Shown here piece after piece: positions 36,633 through 50,880 of a stretch of DNA of 64,000 nucleotides; position 1 is the first letter of the stretch, and every line of letters starts with the position of its first letter. The notes under the pieces were generated by a model. The model was given only the letters and a program-made list of their open reading frames with translations, did not search any database and was not told where the DNA came from. The DNA is from Trichoplax sp. H2 (lineage: Eukaryota; Placozoa; Uniplacotomia; Trichoplacea). Made by a program: the position numbers and the translations under genes. The stretch is taken from positions 298,457 to 362,456 of the forward strand of contig NOWV01000071.1 in the NCBI GenBank assembly GCA_003344405.1. The letters run 5' to 3'.

Positions 36633-37772
36633 TCACCATGTTCTATTTAAACTCCGTGTAGGGCTACGAACTCGCGGTATAGAAGCAGTAGGCGTAAAAC
36701 TACCTTCAAAATTTAAATCAATTAACCGTTCTTGGCGATCGCTTTTGGCTGCCTTGGGCTTCCAAGTTTTGCTAATTACATGATTGCGGTTATATCGCCT
36801 TGAAGGAGTAAAAATCTCTTCATTCTGTCTTATATCAAATAACGACTCGCTAACATATACCGAATTTACGAAACCTGAAATTATTTTGATAAAATTAATA
36901 GGAGAATTAAATGACATGAATTACATTGCTATCACTAATTCCTTCCAATGTGAATATACAGTATACAAACCTGTTGGTTTAGCAACTTTGTATCGAAGAT
37001 AATCAGGCCTATCATCAACTAAAATTAAGATTAACAGATAGTTCCAATAATCAGTTATACAGTTGCATATTTATTTCAAACGATAAAATACGCCAACTGC
37101 TAATATCTAATTTCCACAATATACTATAATAAAATGGGCATCAATGTTCCTTAACAGCGTGGTTTAAGATCGTAGGCGAATTTTCAGGTTTATAAATTGA
37201 ACCTACGACCGTTTTCGTATGTGAAATATTCACGGAATGTATATGTTACTGTCAATCCCCGTAAAGTATAATTTACCTTCGTATTGCATAAACAGATTTT
37301 CATCCGCAAATGATTGCTGTATTTTATGCTTAGCAGAAGGGTTACGCAACGTGCTACAAACCAAAACACAAATTGACATAGTTAGTAACTTACAAAGGCT
37401 AAACTTCAGTTCTTAAGGCCTAAGTTACCTTGTCCTTCCAATGAATTGTTTTAATCGAATATTTTCAGGGCGTGTAAATACTCCATAACGATGTGGACAA
37501 GTAAAATATTGGCGGCCCTTAAATAATCCATTATGTCTACCGACTTTAAAATCGATATAAAAATTTGGTAGTAAGTGTTCAAAATAAGTTTACATTAGTC
37601 ACTTTCGATGATAACAAAAAGACTTACTAGGCCTATCAAGCTGAACTCCAATCCATTCTCCAATCATGCTAACTAATGGGCCAGTATACTTTATTATTCC
37701 ATTAACAATCGATCCATCAAACCATAAAAGTTCAACTCTAGCTCCTTCAATAATGCCTTCGTTGCCTTGCAT
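36633..37772 (-). CDS. Small protein with N-terminal CAP-Gly domain
   Basis: Four exons on the minus strand join in phase: 37628-37772, 37429-37543, 37277-37353 and 36633-36874, encoding 192 residues. CAP-Gly domains bind the C-terminal EEY/F tails of tubulin, EB and CLIP proteins. Residues ~14-90 form the domain: GARVELLWFDGSIVNGIIKY, GEWIGVQLDRP, then GRHNGLFKGRQYFTCPHRYG and VFTRPENIR across the first intron. The rest is basic and Ser/Thr-rich (TPSRRYNRNH, SPTRSLNRTW) with no domain I recognise. The usual GKNDG motif is replaced by GRHNG. Start chosen at the ATG at 37772, 11 codons after an in-frame TAG; an upstream coding exon ending at a cryptic acceptor between them cannot be excluded. 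Introns are 84, 75 and 402 nt, all GT-AG. The exact family is not identified; it is not the TBCB or CLIP layout. Confidence 0.85.
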
Positions 37773-40700
37773 GGTTTCCTTTTTAATGGTAACTACCAAA
37801 GGCTACTGAATAATTTGTCTTGCAATTACTAACACTATTTGCTTAAATCCCAAGTATTTGTTATCATTCTAGCTAATCAATTTAATTTATTGTGGCGAAG
37901 ATGTGGCAAACATCGATCTTGAATGTATCTAAACAGAAGGTACAAGTATTAGGGATCGGTATCGAGGCTTTCGACTAAGAAAGTTAGAATTTCTTAACAG
38001 TTTTTATGTAACATTGGTATGATAACCTATAGTATCAACAGATTATTACGTATAGCGTATATCTAGAGACAGAGTATTTGTATTATTTCATTAGTTGGCT
38101 GATCACACTTATGGCTTCAAAATCTTAAAGTGATAATGAAATCAGAGTACGTAGATGAAGTAGTTCCTAAATTTGATTGAAAGTACGACAACAATTTCAA
38201 TTCGGTTACCCATTAGTACTGTTGTTAGTTGTGTAAAATGAAGAGTTGATGAAGAATTGGATTGCTCAGCTTAGTATTACTTTAAAGTAGAAAAGAATCA
38301 GAATAATACGGCAAATTCACTTATGATAACTTTTTAAATCTTGTTCTACTTATAAAATTTATCAATCATTATCAAAGTCAGCTTGTTCTTACTACAGTAC
38401 CTATTACGGATGATCTGTGTCTATAGTAATTAGGATAGTAATTTTGATCGTTTTATCTGTTACTAAAATCTAAAATAAATCAAGATAAGATATCAAGTAG
38501 TCATTTAATTTACCTTCTGTGGATATTTTCAACTTTATTCGAAATGAACTAACGAAGAAATACTTTAGTCAACTGAGGATAGATTTACCATTCGCCGATT
38601 ACAACCACTGTTAACGTGCAATGGTAATCAAATCAAGAATCAATCGTGATTTTAGTTAATAGGCGTATAAAGATCGTTAATGTACTTGCTATTTCTCTAA
38701 TAACGCTACAAAAAGACTATAATGATACAAAGCAATATATAAAGATTTATTCATGAGCAAATTAATGCAAATTTTGGCTGCTTCTATATAAAACAAGCGG
38801 AATGATACGTTGCAGCACAGCTAGTCTAACTGTAGGCTTTCCTTCGCCAGAGAAACTTCGATCACCATGGTAACGTAATTGAACATGCGCATGATCCTTC
38901 TATTTATTTGTCTTGTAAATGACTGCTGAGCTCGAAGCAGTAAATATCATTAGCTCTATCCTGACAAATAGTACAATCTGTATATCTGTCTGCTTACCTG
39001 GTATATATCAGTCTGCCTATTTATTAATCTATCTATCTATCTGTCTACCTGGATAAGTATCAAATGTCGATAATTATGCTAATACTTTACTGTAAATTTT
39101 AATTTTTACTGTCCTACTGTACGTATCAGTAAGTTATCCTCTTGAGCTTACAACTGCCGATTTGCAAAGTTGATGAGCAATCAGTGTTCAAATATTAGGT
39201 GATATTTATATGTATCCTTACTGCTCAAGGTGAAACGGTATGCAGATGGTCTTATTGACTGTAAATCGTAAAACTCTTACAATGATCAATTCTTTCAAAC
39301 ACGAGGCTGATGAGATCTCATTCCACATTATGCAAATTGCATGAGGAACTGACACTGTTTGTGTAAGAGCTAGTTGACAGTCATTTTTGATAAAATTGCG
39401 GTTTTAGGCTATATAAGATTATGCATAATCAGAACGAAGTTTAAAATGAGACAGATATTGTCGTTACATTTGGAATACTATTATCAAACTAATTGAGTTT
39501 ATAGATATACATTTGTTCTGTGTGTATTCGACTAGCATGTAGTACGAAAAAGGATATTGGTAGGTATTCTATAAGATAAACAATGACGTAAGGTAGAAAA
39601 AATTTAGATGATCTACATGCAACTCGCAATAATTGCTTTATGCGAGTGCATTCAGTAAGAAATTGTTATCAGAATGCTGCAATGTATGCCAGTATAAGAG
39701 GGTAACATAGAAAAGGAAAATGCAATTTGAATTTAAAAATGCAGCCATATGAAAATATTTATCATGTTATCTAGTATATATCACAATTTATTCGCTACAT
39801 ATGATCAATCGACGTCTAAATTTCCTTACATTATACAGAAAGTACCTTTATAAGCGTTTATATTTCGAGATATGAAGCGTAATCAAACCGAGGACTAGAG
39901 TCAGAATAAGGCAAATATTTCTGTAGGCTACAGTAACGGACTATAGAAATAAAATTTTAAAAATCTAGTTAACTGATGCCGAAGTTCATGAATTTCAGAT
40001 AAAACTGAAAGCCCTCTATACTTTTAACTAGTCATACATGATAATCCCTCTAACGTAGATTGTTTTAGTATCTTTGCCGTATATCACAAGTCATTACTAT
40101 GTAAGTTGATTCTATACGCAATCGGAAATAACGCTATGGACATCAACAAGTTGGTCCTCAATTAGGTGAGCCCGCCAAAAGCAAATCATTACTAAAATTA
40201 CTTTATATCTACGAAAAATATTCACTTGCCGCTGTTACTACCCATGAATATTTAACTATTTAGACAACCTTCTGCCTATAAAATGAATTAAAATTGATAC
40301 TTTAATGTATTACAGTATCGCAGACGACTTAATATCAATCTTAATAAAGTTATTAATGAATTTGGAAGTGTAATAAGGTTCAAGGACTAGCCTTAGTAGT
40401 TGTATCAATCTCCCAATTTTATTAGAGAAATTATCGCGCTAAAAGCAAACTAGCTGGTAAAGATATTTATCTCATTTGCTAATGTTTAGATTAAAATTTA
40501 AACTGCCTATTTTGGCAGAATGAACATGGTACCCTGCTGTGTAATGAAGCCATAGACCCTGTTTTCAAGATGAATAACATCTTAGAGGAAGTAAGTTTGT
40601 AATAGCTCGTGCATACGTTTATTAGAGTAAGCTAAATTCCTGAATACAGTAATAGAAGGATAGTTGATCATTTTGTTACTGCTACTCTAGTTAACAGTAT

Positions 40701-43700
40701 GACTTAATACTCTCGCATATACAAGCAAGCACTAAAGTTTGCAATCTTGTAGCATTAAATTATCAATTAATTAATTGAATATTGATTGAAATTATCTTCA
40801 TCATTTTGATTTTATCGGTTTCTTTAGGTTATCTACTAAAACAAAACTCTAAGACTGAGGCTAATTGTTGATAACATAACCAGTAAACTGAAATCTAGAC
40901 CATTTTAAAGGCTATAATCTTGGACATGACGCTTAAGAACTATCAATTGGCAGTTCCCAGTCAGAAGATTAAAAGACAAGTTGGTAATCAGTCATCATAA
41001 ATACTATAGGAAATTTCTGTTGTATTTTACCTACTATGTCAATAACTAGACAAATAATAACGTGATTTCTTTTATGCTAAATTATTAAATCAGTTAAATT
41101 GTTCTGGTCCAAATGATATAAAGAGAGAATGTTATCTACTACTGCTATTTAGATATTTTACCTAGATCATCAAAAGAATAAATAAATCAACGTGGATAGA
41201 ATTGAGTAGATATTCAATATCAATTTAATAAAAGTGATAAAATAATTGATTTATCTTTTGGAATATCCATCTATAACGTCAAATAGATGACGTTGATTTG
41301 CACTAAATTGTATTGAATACAATATTAGCCGGACACAATTAGTGATTCTCTTTAAAAGTTTAATTCATTTCGTCTATTGATTATAGTAAGATAACGTAGA
41401 TACTAGAATAAAGCAAATCAAAAGTTAATCTAGTTAATGTAGTAATAACAGATTTTTATTTATACAGTAGTATACAAGGAGTTACTGATAGACATGCCAT
41501 CTGTTTCTTGTTTCATTGAGTATAATAAATACAGTAAACATGTTTATCACCATTTCGGTAGCTATATTATTCGAAACTTTTATTGCTTAAAGTGCAGAGA
41601 ATTTTCTAAAATTCTTTGACAAACAAGGAATAATGATTGATTGATTTAGGCTGCATTATTGTACGGTACTATTTATTTGAATCTACTTTACCATAAAATC
41701 ATTTCATGAATAGGCACGTTACTCAATGGATTTCTCGGATTTAGACTGTTTCTTAGAAAACATTGCACTATTGATGTGTGAGGTAGCTTTACACTCAGAC
41801 TCCCACTTAGCCGAGGACGATAAACGGGATTAACAGTATTATTATCCTGTCAGCAGCTATACTAGTCGTTGGGTAATTGATTAGCATCGCGGAAGCTTAT
41901 TTCTTTTTAATTATCTTCGAAATACATGGAGTCACTGATGAGATAGAGAATGAGGTCGTCAAGTTATAGTTTGGTCAACAATATCCTTATTAATAAGTAA
42001 AAACTATATGCATTTAAGGCTTCGTACTAATTTAAGAGAGAGACAGTGCAGTAATCTAGTTTGGATTTTGCATCAAGATAGAAAATGGGACCAGCGGTAT
42101 CATTGATAGCAGGTCAGCAGCTATTTACAATGCCTTCAGAATATATAAGATCTTAGCAGGCTGATGAGTATAATATAGCATAATTCAGAAACTAGCTAAT
42201 TACTAACTAGTTAGACAACAAATTTATTTAGTTCATATTTGAAGATGGCAATTTAGGAGGAGTTACATAATCATCGAGACTCTAGTATTTGATTATTTAT
42301 TACCAATTGCCAGAGATAGCCGCTATCAACAATATATTGAACCCTAGAAGTATATATATTAAAATAAAGCCATCGATTAGAGCAGACACTATGCAAAAAA
42401 TGGATATAATTTTGTAGTTTCCTTCAAATACACGTATTAATTCTTATTTCAGTCAATCAATAATGTCCTATCTATTTCTTGAAAACGTGATTATTGATCG
42501 AGATAATACTATTCATCCATGGTTATGGCAATCAAACGAACACAATTTACAATTATATTAAATTAATCATATTATTAAATCGACATAATTGAGTTCTTAC
42601 AAAGCACTCTTCGCCAATACTGCACGAAAGGATAGGTTTGCCATTGTAATATATTATAATATAATGTTAAAATATTTTTTTCCTTCGAAATTTCATTTAG
42701 CTGCATCCAAAGCCAATACAACTTCATCATGCTATTCGATCAAGTCATTTAAATTTTTTAATTGGATAGAGATATAAACTAATGAATGACTTTACAAATC
42801 TTTATTAGAATTAAATATTTTAAGTTTATGAAATAAAATTTCTTTCCTTCATTACTATATATCCGTTGTCTATCTTCTGGATATAAACAGTGGAAAGGAG
42901 TCGACAGTCAAAACTTAATGATATTTATATTTGTAGCCAGTATCAATATCTTGGAATCAAATTATTATATTAATCGTAGACTGGATAAACTTGATCAGCA
43001 AATAAGATATTATCGTTAAATCTACTATAGAGATACTTACTTGCTTCCATGGCATAAAAAATCATGTACGTATATAAATTCATAAGTCGGTTTAGCATAA
43101 AATAGCTTTCAGTCTACATAAATAACTTTGCAATAACGATAATACAATTGGATAATGTATCTAAGAAATTTGATAAGATAATACATATTTTCTCTATCTA
43201 CATATAAAAATCTCAGCAAATGAATTACTCATGTTGAATTGGGGGAGGGGATGGGGTAGGAGTTTTTTAGCTAATTTTAGTAGAACACCGAGGAATCCTT
43301 TTAATACTTAGCTACAAGAAATTTTTATAAAGTAAATCGATTGTTGCATAGTTGTTTATGTTTTGTAAATAAAGTTTATATGACTAGATGATGGAAAGTA
43401 GTCAATCATTTACTTTAGCTCGTGAAATATCTTGAACGAGAATTTATTCAACTTTTATCCTGTTATAGCCTTGTCAATATTAATGTTCCCACTGTAGAAT
43501 TAAAAATACTATTTGGGCAGTGCAATTAAAGATGAGGTAATTAATGTACCTAATGCTATGCATTCACTCAATTTATACTGTAGCTAGTGCACGAGAAGGG
43601 AAAAGTAGAGAGGCTTAAATTTTGCGAATGAAGCTGATCTAACTTGTCTTTGCCAATGAATTTCTTTATCATTCTTGGATAGTAAAATCTCACTTGATAG

Positions 43701-46700
43701 AGTTCTAACAAATAAAGGCACCATAATAATCAAAGCAAATTTATTCTGATCTACAAAAATAAATTCTCTAAATATTGACCAAAATGAGCGAGCTACCCCC
43801 GATTTGAAGCTATTTATCGCCTGTCAACACTGCCACTGCAGGGTATGCTATTATTATTGGCTTAATCGCTGAAAAGGAAATAAACTTATCTCACTGCTGC
43901 ACTAATAATTGGGTCAATCGGCGATGCTTTAAACTATTCTCGTTGCTATTTATGTATGTAGTTGCGTGTATATCCAATATGATCAAGTTGATTGCTTGGG
44001 GCAAGAACCAATGGCGTTCCAATTAAAAGTCAATATGTACTGTACATGTATAGTAAATAGGCTTGCAGCTATATGCTATAATGTCTGTGACGTATTTTCT
44101 TACCTCTAGGCTATCTCAAGTCTTATTTTGATAAAATAGAATGGGCTTGCAAGATTCATTTTATCATTTGCGTAATAGGAGTAATCTCGTAGAACAGCGG
44201 GATAACACAGTAAAGTGCTATAAGAAGATTCGATCAATAAGTAAATTGCTCTAGAGTCACCAATTCCCAGGATGGGCTAAGGAATCTATCATATGGCCTC
44301 CGATCATATCCTAATAACATTACCAAAATTGTGATTTTTAACAATGATTCCCTTTACGGCGCGTTTACTAATAGCCGTATTGCATGTAAAGTACCGAATT
44401 AATCGATCCTATTACGAAATCAACCACGAGTACTCGTAATAACTGTTGTAATACCTATGGCTGGCAAAGATTTAGCTATCTGATTTATTTTGAAATGGAT
44501 AAAAATGATCTTCAAATTCCTTTCATAAATTTCTTATAATTATTGATGTATATATATAATTTACGCGTTATGTTGATGGCTCATTAAATGGAAATAGGCT
44601 AGCTAGCCGTTTGTTCGTCTGATGATAGTGGCTAATTTCCCTAATTTAAAATTTGAATCATTATCTTCCAGTTATGATTTGTGATGTGTATTCAGTTGAG
44701 AGAGATCAATTAATCTGCAGCGATAAATTTTATGAAGTTATGCTGTTTTTAAAATTAGCATAAATGAGTAGGATATAATACTACAAAAATGCTATCATGG
44801 GCATGAAATAGCTTTATCATGGATTCTGTTATCCTAGATAATCAATTTTATAGTGTAAAATACTGTACAATATAGGGGCAACGATATCTACAGATTTTAG
44901 CAGTTACTGGTAGATATGAGCAAAAAAGATATTTGTATAAATTTATCCCAGTAACTTAATTCTCTATCTAATTAGTTTAAGGTTGAATATGAGAATAGTT
45001 TTAAATAAAGAAGAAATCTATGACACCGTACTCAATCAGATAGAGGAGGACACATTGGAGGTGTTGTTCAATTGATTTCGTCAATGTATTTTACTGTATT
45101 TGGCCAACAGTATTTATTATTATGTTATCTCGAAACAGAATATTCAGCGATAGTGGTTGTATCAAAGAAGGAAACTTTGACTAGGAATAATAGATATATT
45201 GACACTGGATACGATCAGACATTTAAATTGCTTTTATTTCTGCACGATTTGTTTCTAATTGAATCGAATGGGATTTCTATTGATTTAGCTAGTTTAATTA
45301 CCGGTAGCGTATATTGAATTTGGCCTATTTTATAAACAGTATTTTCAAAAACTCTAAATAAAGCAATTACGTCACAGTATTTTAAAAGCTTTTTGCTATT
45401 TCTTCCTTAATACTCGTATATACGGTATGACATACTGTATATATATTTGTATATAAAATTTTATCTTCTTATATGCAATTATGTAGCATTGTAAGACTGG
45501 AGTTAAAATGGATTTTAATACTTTGTAGGTAACTTATAATTCAACGATTTAATTATTTCAATATTGATGGAAATCGGTCGCCTGCTAGTTGAATATTTTT
45601 ATATGATACATCATAGTAGCAAAGAATCCTTAATTAGCTCATTTATAGTTACAGTGAAATTGTTACCGATATAATTCACTTCTTGTTGCTATTATTGTTC
45701 AACTGTGAAGCCGATGCCATTCTGGGGCTTTTCTTTTAATTTTATTCATGAAAACTTAAATGTTAATAAAATTGACATTGCACACGGTAATTTACAGGCA
45801 AATAAGAATCGATCAATATTTGCTTAGTTTACCATCTCGAATGACAGAAACGTTATAGTAAGACACTAACTATGTAATTTAAAGTTTACTTTCCTCAGAT
45901 TACCAATACTATTTAGAAAAAAATTGTAACTTTCCATCTAGAAAAAGTGAAATTGATTCCTCTTGTAGAAGATGTCTACCCTATTTTATCACATCTTATT
46001 CATGTAATTCTTTACCAACCTGTCTTATTTGTATCCTTAACCACCCTCAAAATTAATCTACTATAATTTAATATAGTAAAATATCCGTATTACTGTACTC
46101 ATAGTCCTGTGTAAATTTTTCAAGTGCTACATCCTTATTGTAAAGCATTTTTTATTCCGGTAACGAGTGAATAATCAATCTCTCATTATAGGCCATATTC
46201 ATGGCGGTCTACAAATTTCCTATATCTTTTAGCAGGTTTCAGCTAATTACAGGTTTTACTAACAAGCTGATAGTTATGACCAACAAAAATTTATTTTAAT
46301 ATTTTGTAGAAAAACAACGGTAACACTTAGGATCCAGAGTAGACTTGAAGGATCCTTACTTGTATTACAAAGGACATTTCCATTTTAAATTAAAAAAACT
46401 CAGAACGATGGTTAACATACAGTCTTACAGAGAGCTATCGATATTAATTATAGAATATCATAGGAATGCCTGATATTGAGTAATAGAAAACTTTGGTAGG
46501 GAATATATTCTAATCATCTTCAGTGAATGGTGGCATCAAGCTGCAAAGGCCGTTTAAGTTTCCATCGTGTATAAATCGCTTAAGTCACACCGCCAATACT
46601 TTTTCTTATCAGTCGTGCCTTAGGGTTATCCCAAATTAGTCCAGAACTCTATTTAAGATTAATCTAGCGTTATGACTACATAGTGTTTTGAATTTTCTGC

Positions 46701-49700
46701 TACCCTTATTACTGAAGTATTGCGTTAAGACGCTTATTTCCTGAAAATTTGAACTCTTAGGCCCAGAGTTTACTAGAACTGCGGATGTTATACTAGTGCA
46801 CTCATTTATTATTCTAAGTGCAAGAGATTATGAATATAGCTTGATAAACAACTTTTTCTCTCATCTTCTGGGAATTTCTTGACTCTTTTCAAGTGAGCCA
46901 GAACTGCACGTATTATTCTGACATTAGAGGCGTCTCCCAAATTCTTTACGGTTTGGAGCATTCTCGGCTTGCTTTGTTTTTATTAATCTCCTAAACGATT
47001 ATTTATTTATAACTAGTTCTATGAACATGTACAGTCATAAAAAAAAATAGTAAAATACAATACAACGGCAAATTCAGCTGTCAGCCAGCATCCGGTATCA
47101 GAATCGCCATGTAAACTATTATAAATTACTCAAAATCTAGGTGATTATAAATTCATGTTCTTCCATGTCATTCTAACCCTCTCTGTACACAAAACGTGCA
47201 TTATTAATACCTTATTTTTATTTTATAGGAAAATATGTGGTAAGACGATTGCATCGGTGAAACTTTTCTCCAGCACTTTTACAGATTATTTCAGTACATT
47301 AGCGATCTGAGAATCTAAAAAAATTAATGTTAACAGGAGTAAAATATTCCTAATTTGATTTCCAGGAAACACAGTCTACGGCGACCTTATTACCGTAATT
47401 CTTTCCAGCTTGCTATAGCCTAAAGTATTGGCTCGAAAAATGCATAAATATACTTCATTAGTATGTGCATTATAAAATTTTTCATATTGATTTTGTAGAA
47501 AACTTAGGCTATAGCAATTATGTTGTGTCTAGCACGTTATCGACCAGTTCCTATCTGAGAATGCATGGAGATAAATTGGTATAATTAATTCAGTGATTGA
47601 CAGCATTACATGTAGTCGAATATCATGGCTATTTGATTCTAAAATTAAATTAACAAAAAGTCTATTTTACCTCCTCGATGCTACCATCAATTGTAAAATT
47701 TTTCTTATAGAATTTTAAAGGAAAACGTATAAGCAATGGTGATTACACCTTCATAATTTTGCCAAGCTCTTTATCCGCTATTCCTGATTTAAGACTACAA
47801 AGAAAGATATCATAAGAAGGTAAACTGGTTTGGATTAAAATTGGTGTTGGTTCTTACTTGCGATACTCTTGATAAGATGCACTAACGCTAATGTGATCTT
47901 TCTCGCTGGATTTACTAGAAAATAAGGACTAGGATGAATGAATGATGATCATTTCGGTTAGCTCTTTCGTTCCAGTAAAAACTCTATATGTATTATTAGA
48001 TTTTGCTGGATAACCTAAGCTACAGCTATTACCATTACTATGATTTCCTTCTTAGTTCTTTAATCATAAAACTCATACTAGACTCGTCGTTTAGTAAAAT
48101 GGTTGTCGATTACATTTAGAATTTACAAAATACCGCGCTAGTTTTCGTGTAAAGGCGCTAGGGACATATTTAAAAGCTCTAGTTAAGCGTCTAATTTAGA
48201 GGAATGCTCGAAGATCATATCGTGCTTTACATACTCTAATTACTATTCATTTCGTGTTAGCTGCTTGCTCTAATATACCTTAAAGTGTAGCTTGAACTAT
48301 TTATATTTCAATCTAAGAAAAAGGCTAAGACCACTTATGTTCGTTATGTTAGCGCTCCATTCCATGTTTCTTTCTTTCATACTGTGGTAGTTCGGGAAGA
48401 AAAATTATAACGCCTAGATAGCAGGGCAATTTATACAGTAAAAAGATAAGAGCTTTACTTTTTCCATTTCTGTCGTATAGGTGGATTGGGAGCAGTTCCA
48501 TGTTACTTGAGTTCATACATCATCTTTCTACGCTATGTACAGTATATTACTTACTTTCGAAGCCAACGTTAATCTCTAGTACATGATACAGTATAGAGGA
48601 TACATAAGGGCAAGGCAAGCAAAAATTGCCACCATCTCCGCTAGTTCGTTCTATGCAAATTACTAAGTGAGGGTACATAGAAAGCAGGATCCATGAATAA
48701 GCAAGATTTAGATTTAAAGCTAATAAAACTCTTCCTGCTTGATTTATACAGTCAATAATTTTGACCTATTGCCATCATTGAGCATAAATGACAGCTTTTG
48801 TAGTGTGTTTTCTCTACTCTAATTCAGACAACAGAAATATTACATCTACGAGGCCTTACAACCACTACCGTACAAAGTATTGGATTTATACATGTAAAGT
48901 CCATGACAAAATACATGTATGCCTCCAATGTTCTAGTCTGTCGACAGAATTTATGGAGCCTTACAGCTAAGTTATACGACTAGCTGTAAACTGTGGATTA
49001 ACTATTCCGTCATCGGCCTTATGTGAACGTTCATTTCTAGCGCAACAATATGTGAAAATCTTTTCCTCTACGGGTATGAATAATAAATAAGTCCACCATT
49101 ACGATTGATTGTTGGGCTTGTTATTGCCATGACATTGTCTAAACAGGATATGCGAATACAATGTCAGTCGAATCAACTTGTAGATGAGAGAAGGAATCTT
49201 GACGTTGGCAATACAGTAAGACAAGAAATCATTGATCAAGATTGATTGACATACTGCAAATTAATTACTTATTGTCCTTGATTGGTTTGTAAATTATTGT
49301 TATCGAAATCGATTGTCTATCAAAAAACAACATCGTTGATTCAATGTTGAGAGTAAACATTATTCAACAGAGTTTTGTTTCTAGTCAGCACGCGTGCCTT
49401 TAAAATTCAAAGAGAACCTAGTGGGTATTTGCTGCTCGCAATAAGTGCCTTCAATTGTCCATGTCGCCAAGATCGGCAAGAGCTATTTGATTCGTCCTAA
49501 AATGTTGTATCGGTGGAATCAAATTAATGAATTGATTATTGTAGGTACCGACAGAGAAAACTGTCCATACTCGTGTCTATACTCACTTCAAGTGATTCTT
49601 AATTGGACTCATACTGTTTAGATTTCACAATTAGTATCCGTTTCGTAATGCAGTCCCAAACCTTGCTAAGACTAAGAGTGTAAAATTATCAGAGAAGAAA

Positions 49701-50880
49701 CCTAATTGAGCTATATAATCGAATATCCGTCAAATTATTCTCGTATAATTTTATAATCCTAATCTTAGCTAGGTTTGGGGTTATATTACCCATGTGTACA
49801 GTACAAACTCGTATATTATTGTTAAAATTGTTATAGGTATAACTGTTCTCTATCAGCTCGTATTTAGTAGTGCTTTCAAGAATCAAGGTATCAAGGCATC
49901 AATCATATCATACTTTGCCCATTCGCAGTAAGATGATATTTTTACCGGTGGATTTATGAGCGCACCTAAGGTGTACAGCGACGATCTGTAGCTCACTTTC
50001 TTAATTACTTTTGGCATCCAAGTTGAGACGAAGAGGATTTGAATATGCCATTTGGTTAAAAGAGACAATCAGCAAAGGGGTGGGGTAAAAGCGTCAAGTT
50101 GAATCATTTATAACTAGAATAATTGTAGCATTTATCATTTACCATCACGACATTAGGTTAAATTACGTTAATTAAATCAAGTCAAATACAGTACTGTCTT
50201 GTGTATCCTACTGTTTACGTCGGCAGCCAAAATAGCCGATTACATAACCGATGGAAGTATAATCATTATTATTCAAGGAGACAATGCCACAGGCTAGTCT
50301 GGATCCGTTTAATCAACTCCCCTTTAAATAGATTGTCAATTTGTCGACGAGTCTGCAATGTGCTGTACATTAAGCCATATTCAAAGAAACAGTTTGATAC
50401 TTGTTTAATTTCATCAGCATAATGATTCTGAAACGACTATCATACCCGCATACAACAGTGAGTGCAACTGCAATGGTATATTAATTGTCCGACTGCTGCC
50501 ACTTGTGCGCTTTTATTTGAGGACGTCATTACTTTCGCATCTTAAAACCGTTGATTAAAATCGATTACTCTTTCAGAATCTATAAATTATCGGTAACAAC
50601 AGCAACAAGGATAAAAAAAAAATTGAATTATTGCCCCTTTACTACTGCCTAGTCTACGTTACGATTGGATCGATACTCTAGGAACGAAGTCTTGACTGAT
50701 CGTTTATTCGGCTAGCCCAATCCGATTGTGTGGGACGGTCCAATTTTTCAAATTATTTACTGGCTTATTGATATTTCGTCAATATCTTGGTTATAATTAA
50801 TTCAGTCAATTTCAACTCAGACAGATTCAGCTTTGCTTGTTTCGTGAACTTATCTGGTGTTGACTGTTGGATTTTAGCGC
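37773..50880. other. Long intergenic stretch, no supported gene
   Basis: About 13 kb of AT-rich sequence. No recognised protein domain, RNA gene or complete mobile element. A single exon-like segment at 40519-40590 and an isolated open frame at about 45,025-45,317 are discussed as weak findings. A small TCTA microsatellite lies near 39,028. This is unusually gene-poor compared with the rest of the window, so long introns, a non-coding RNA gene or a fast-evolving gene could be hidden here; I cannot support one. Confidence 0.5.
38979..39055. repeat. TCTA/TCTG microsatellite with flanking duplication
   Basis: A short perfect run of TCTA (about five units from 39028) ends in TCTGTCTACCTGG. An imperfect copy of this text, TATCTGTCTGCTTACCTGG, lies about 50 bp earlier. 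Confidence 0.75.
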
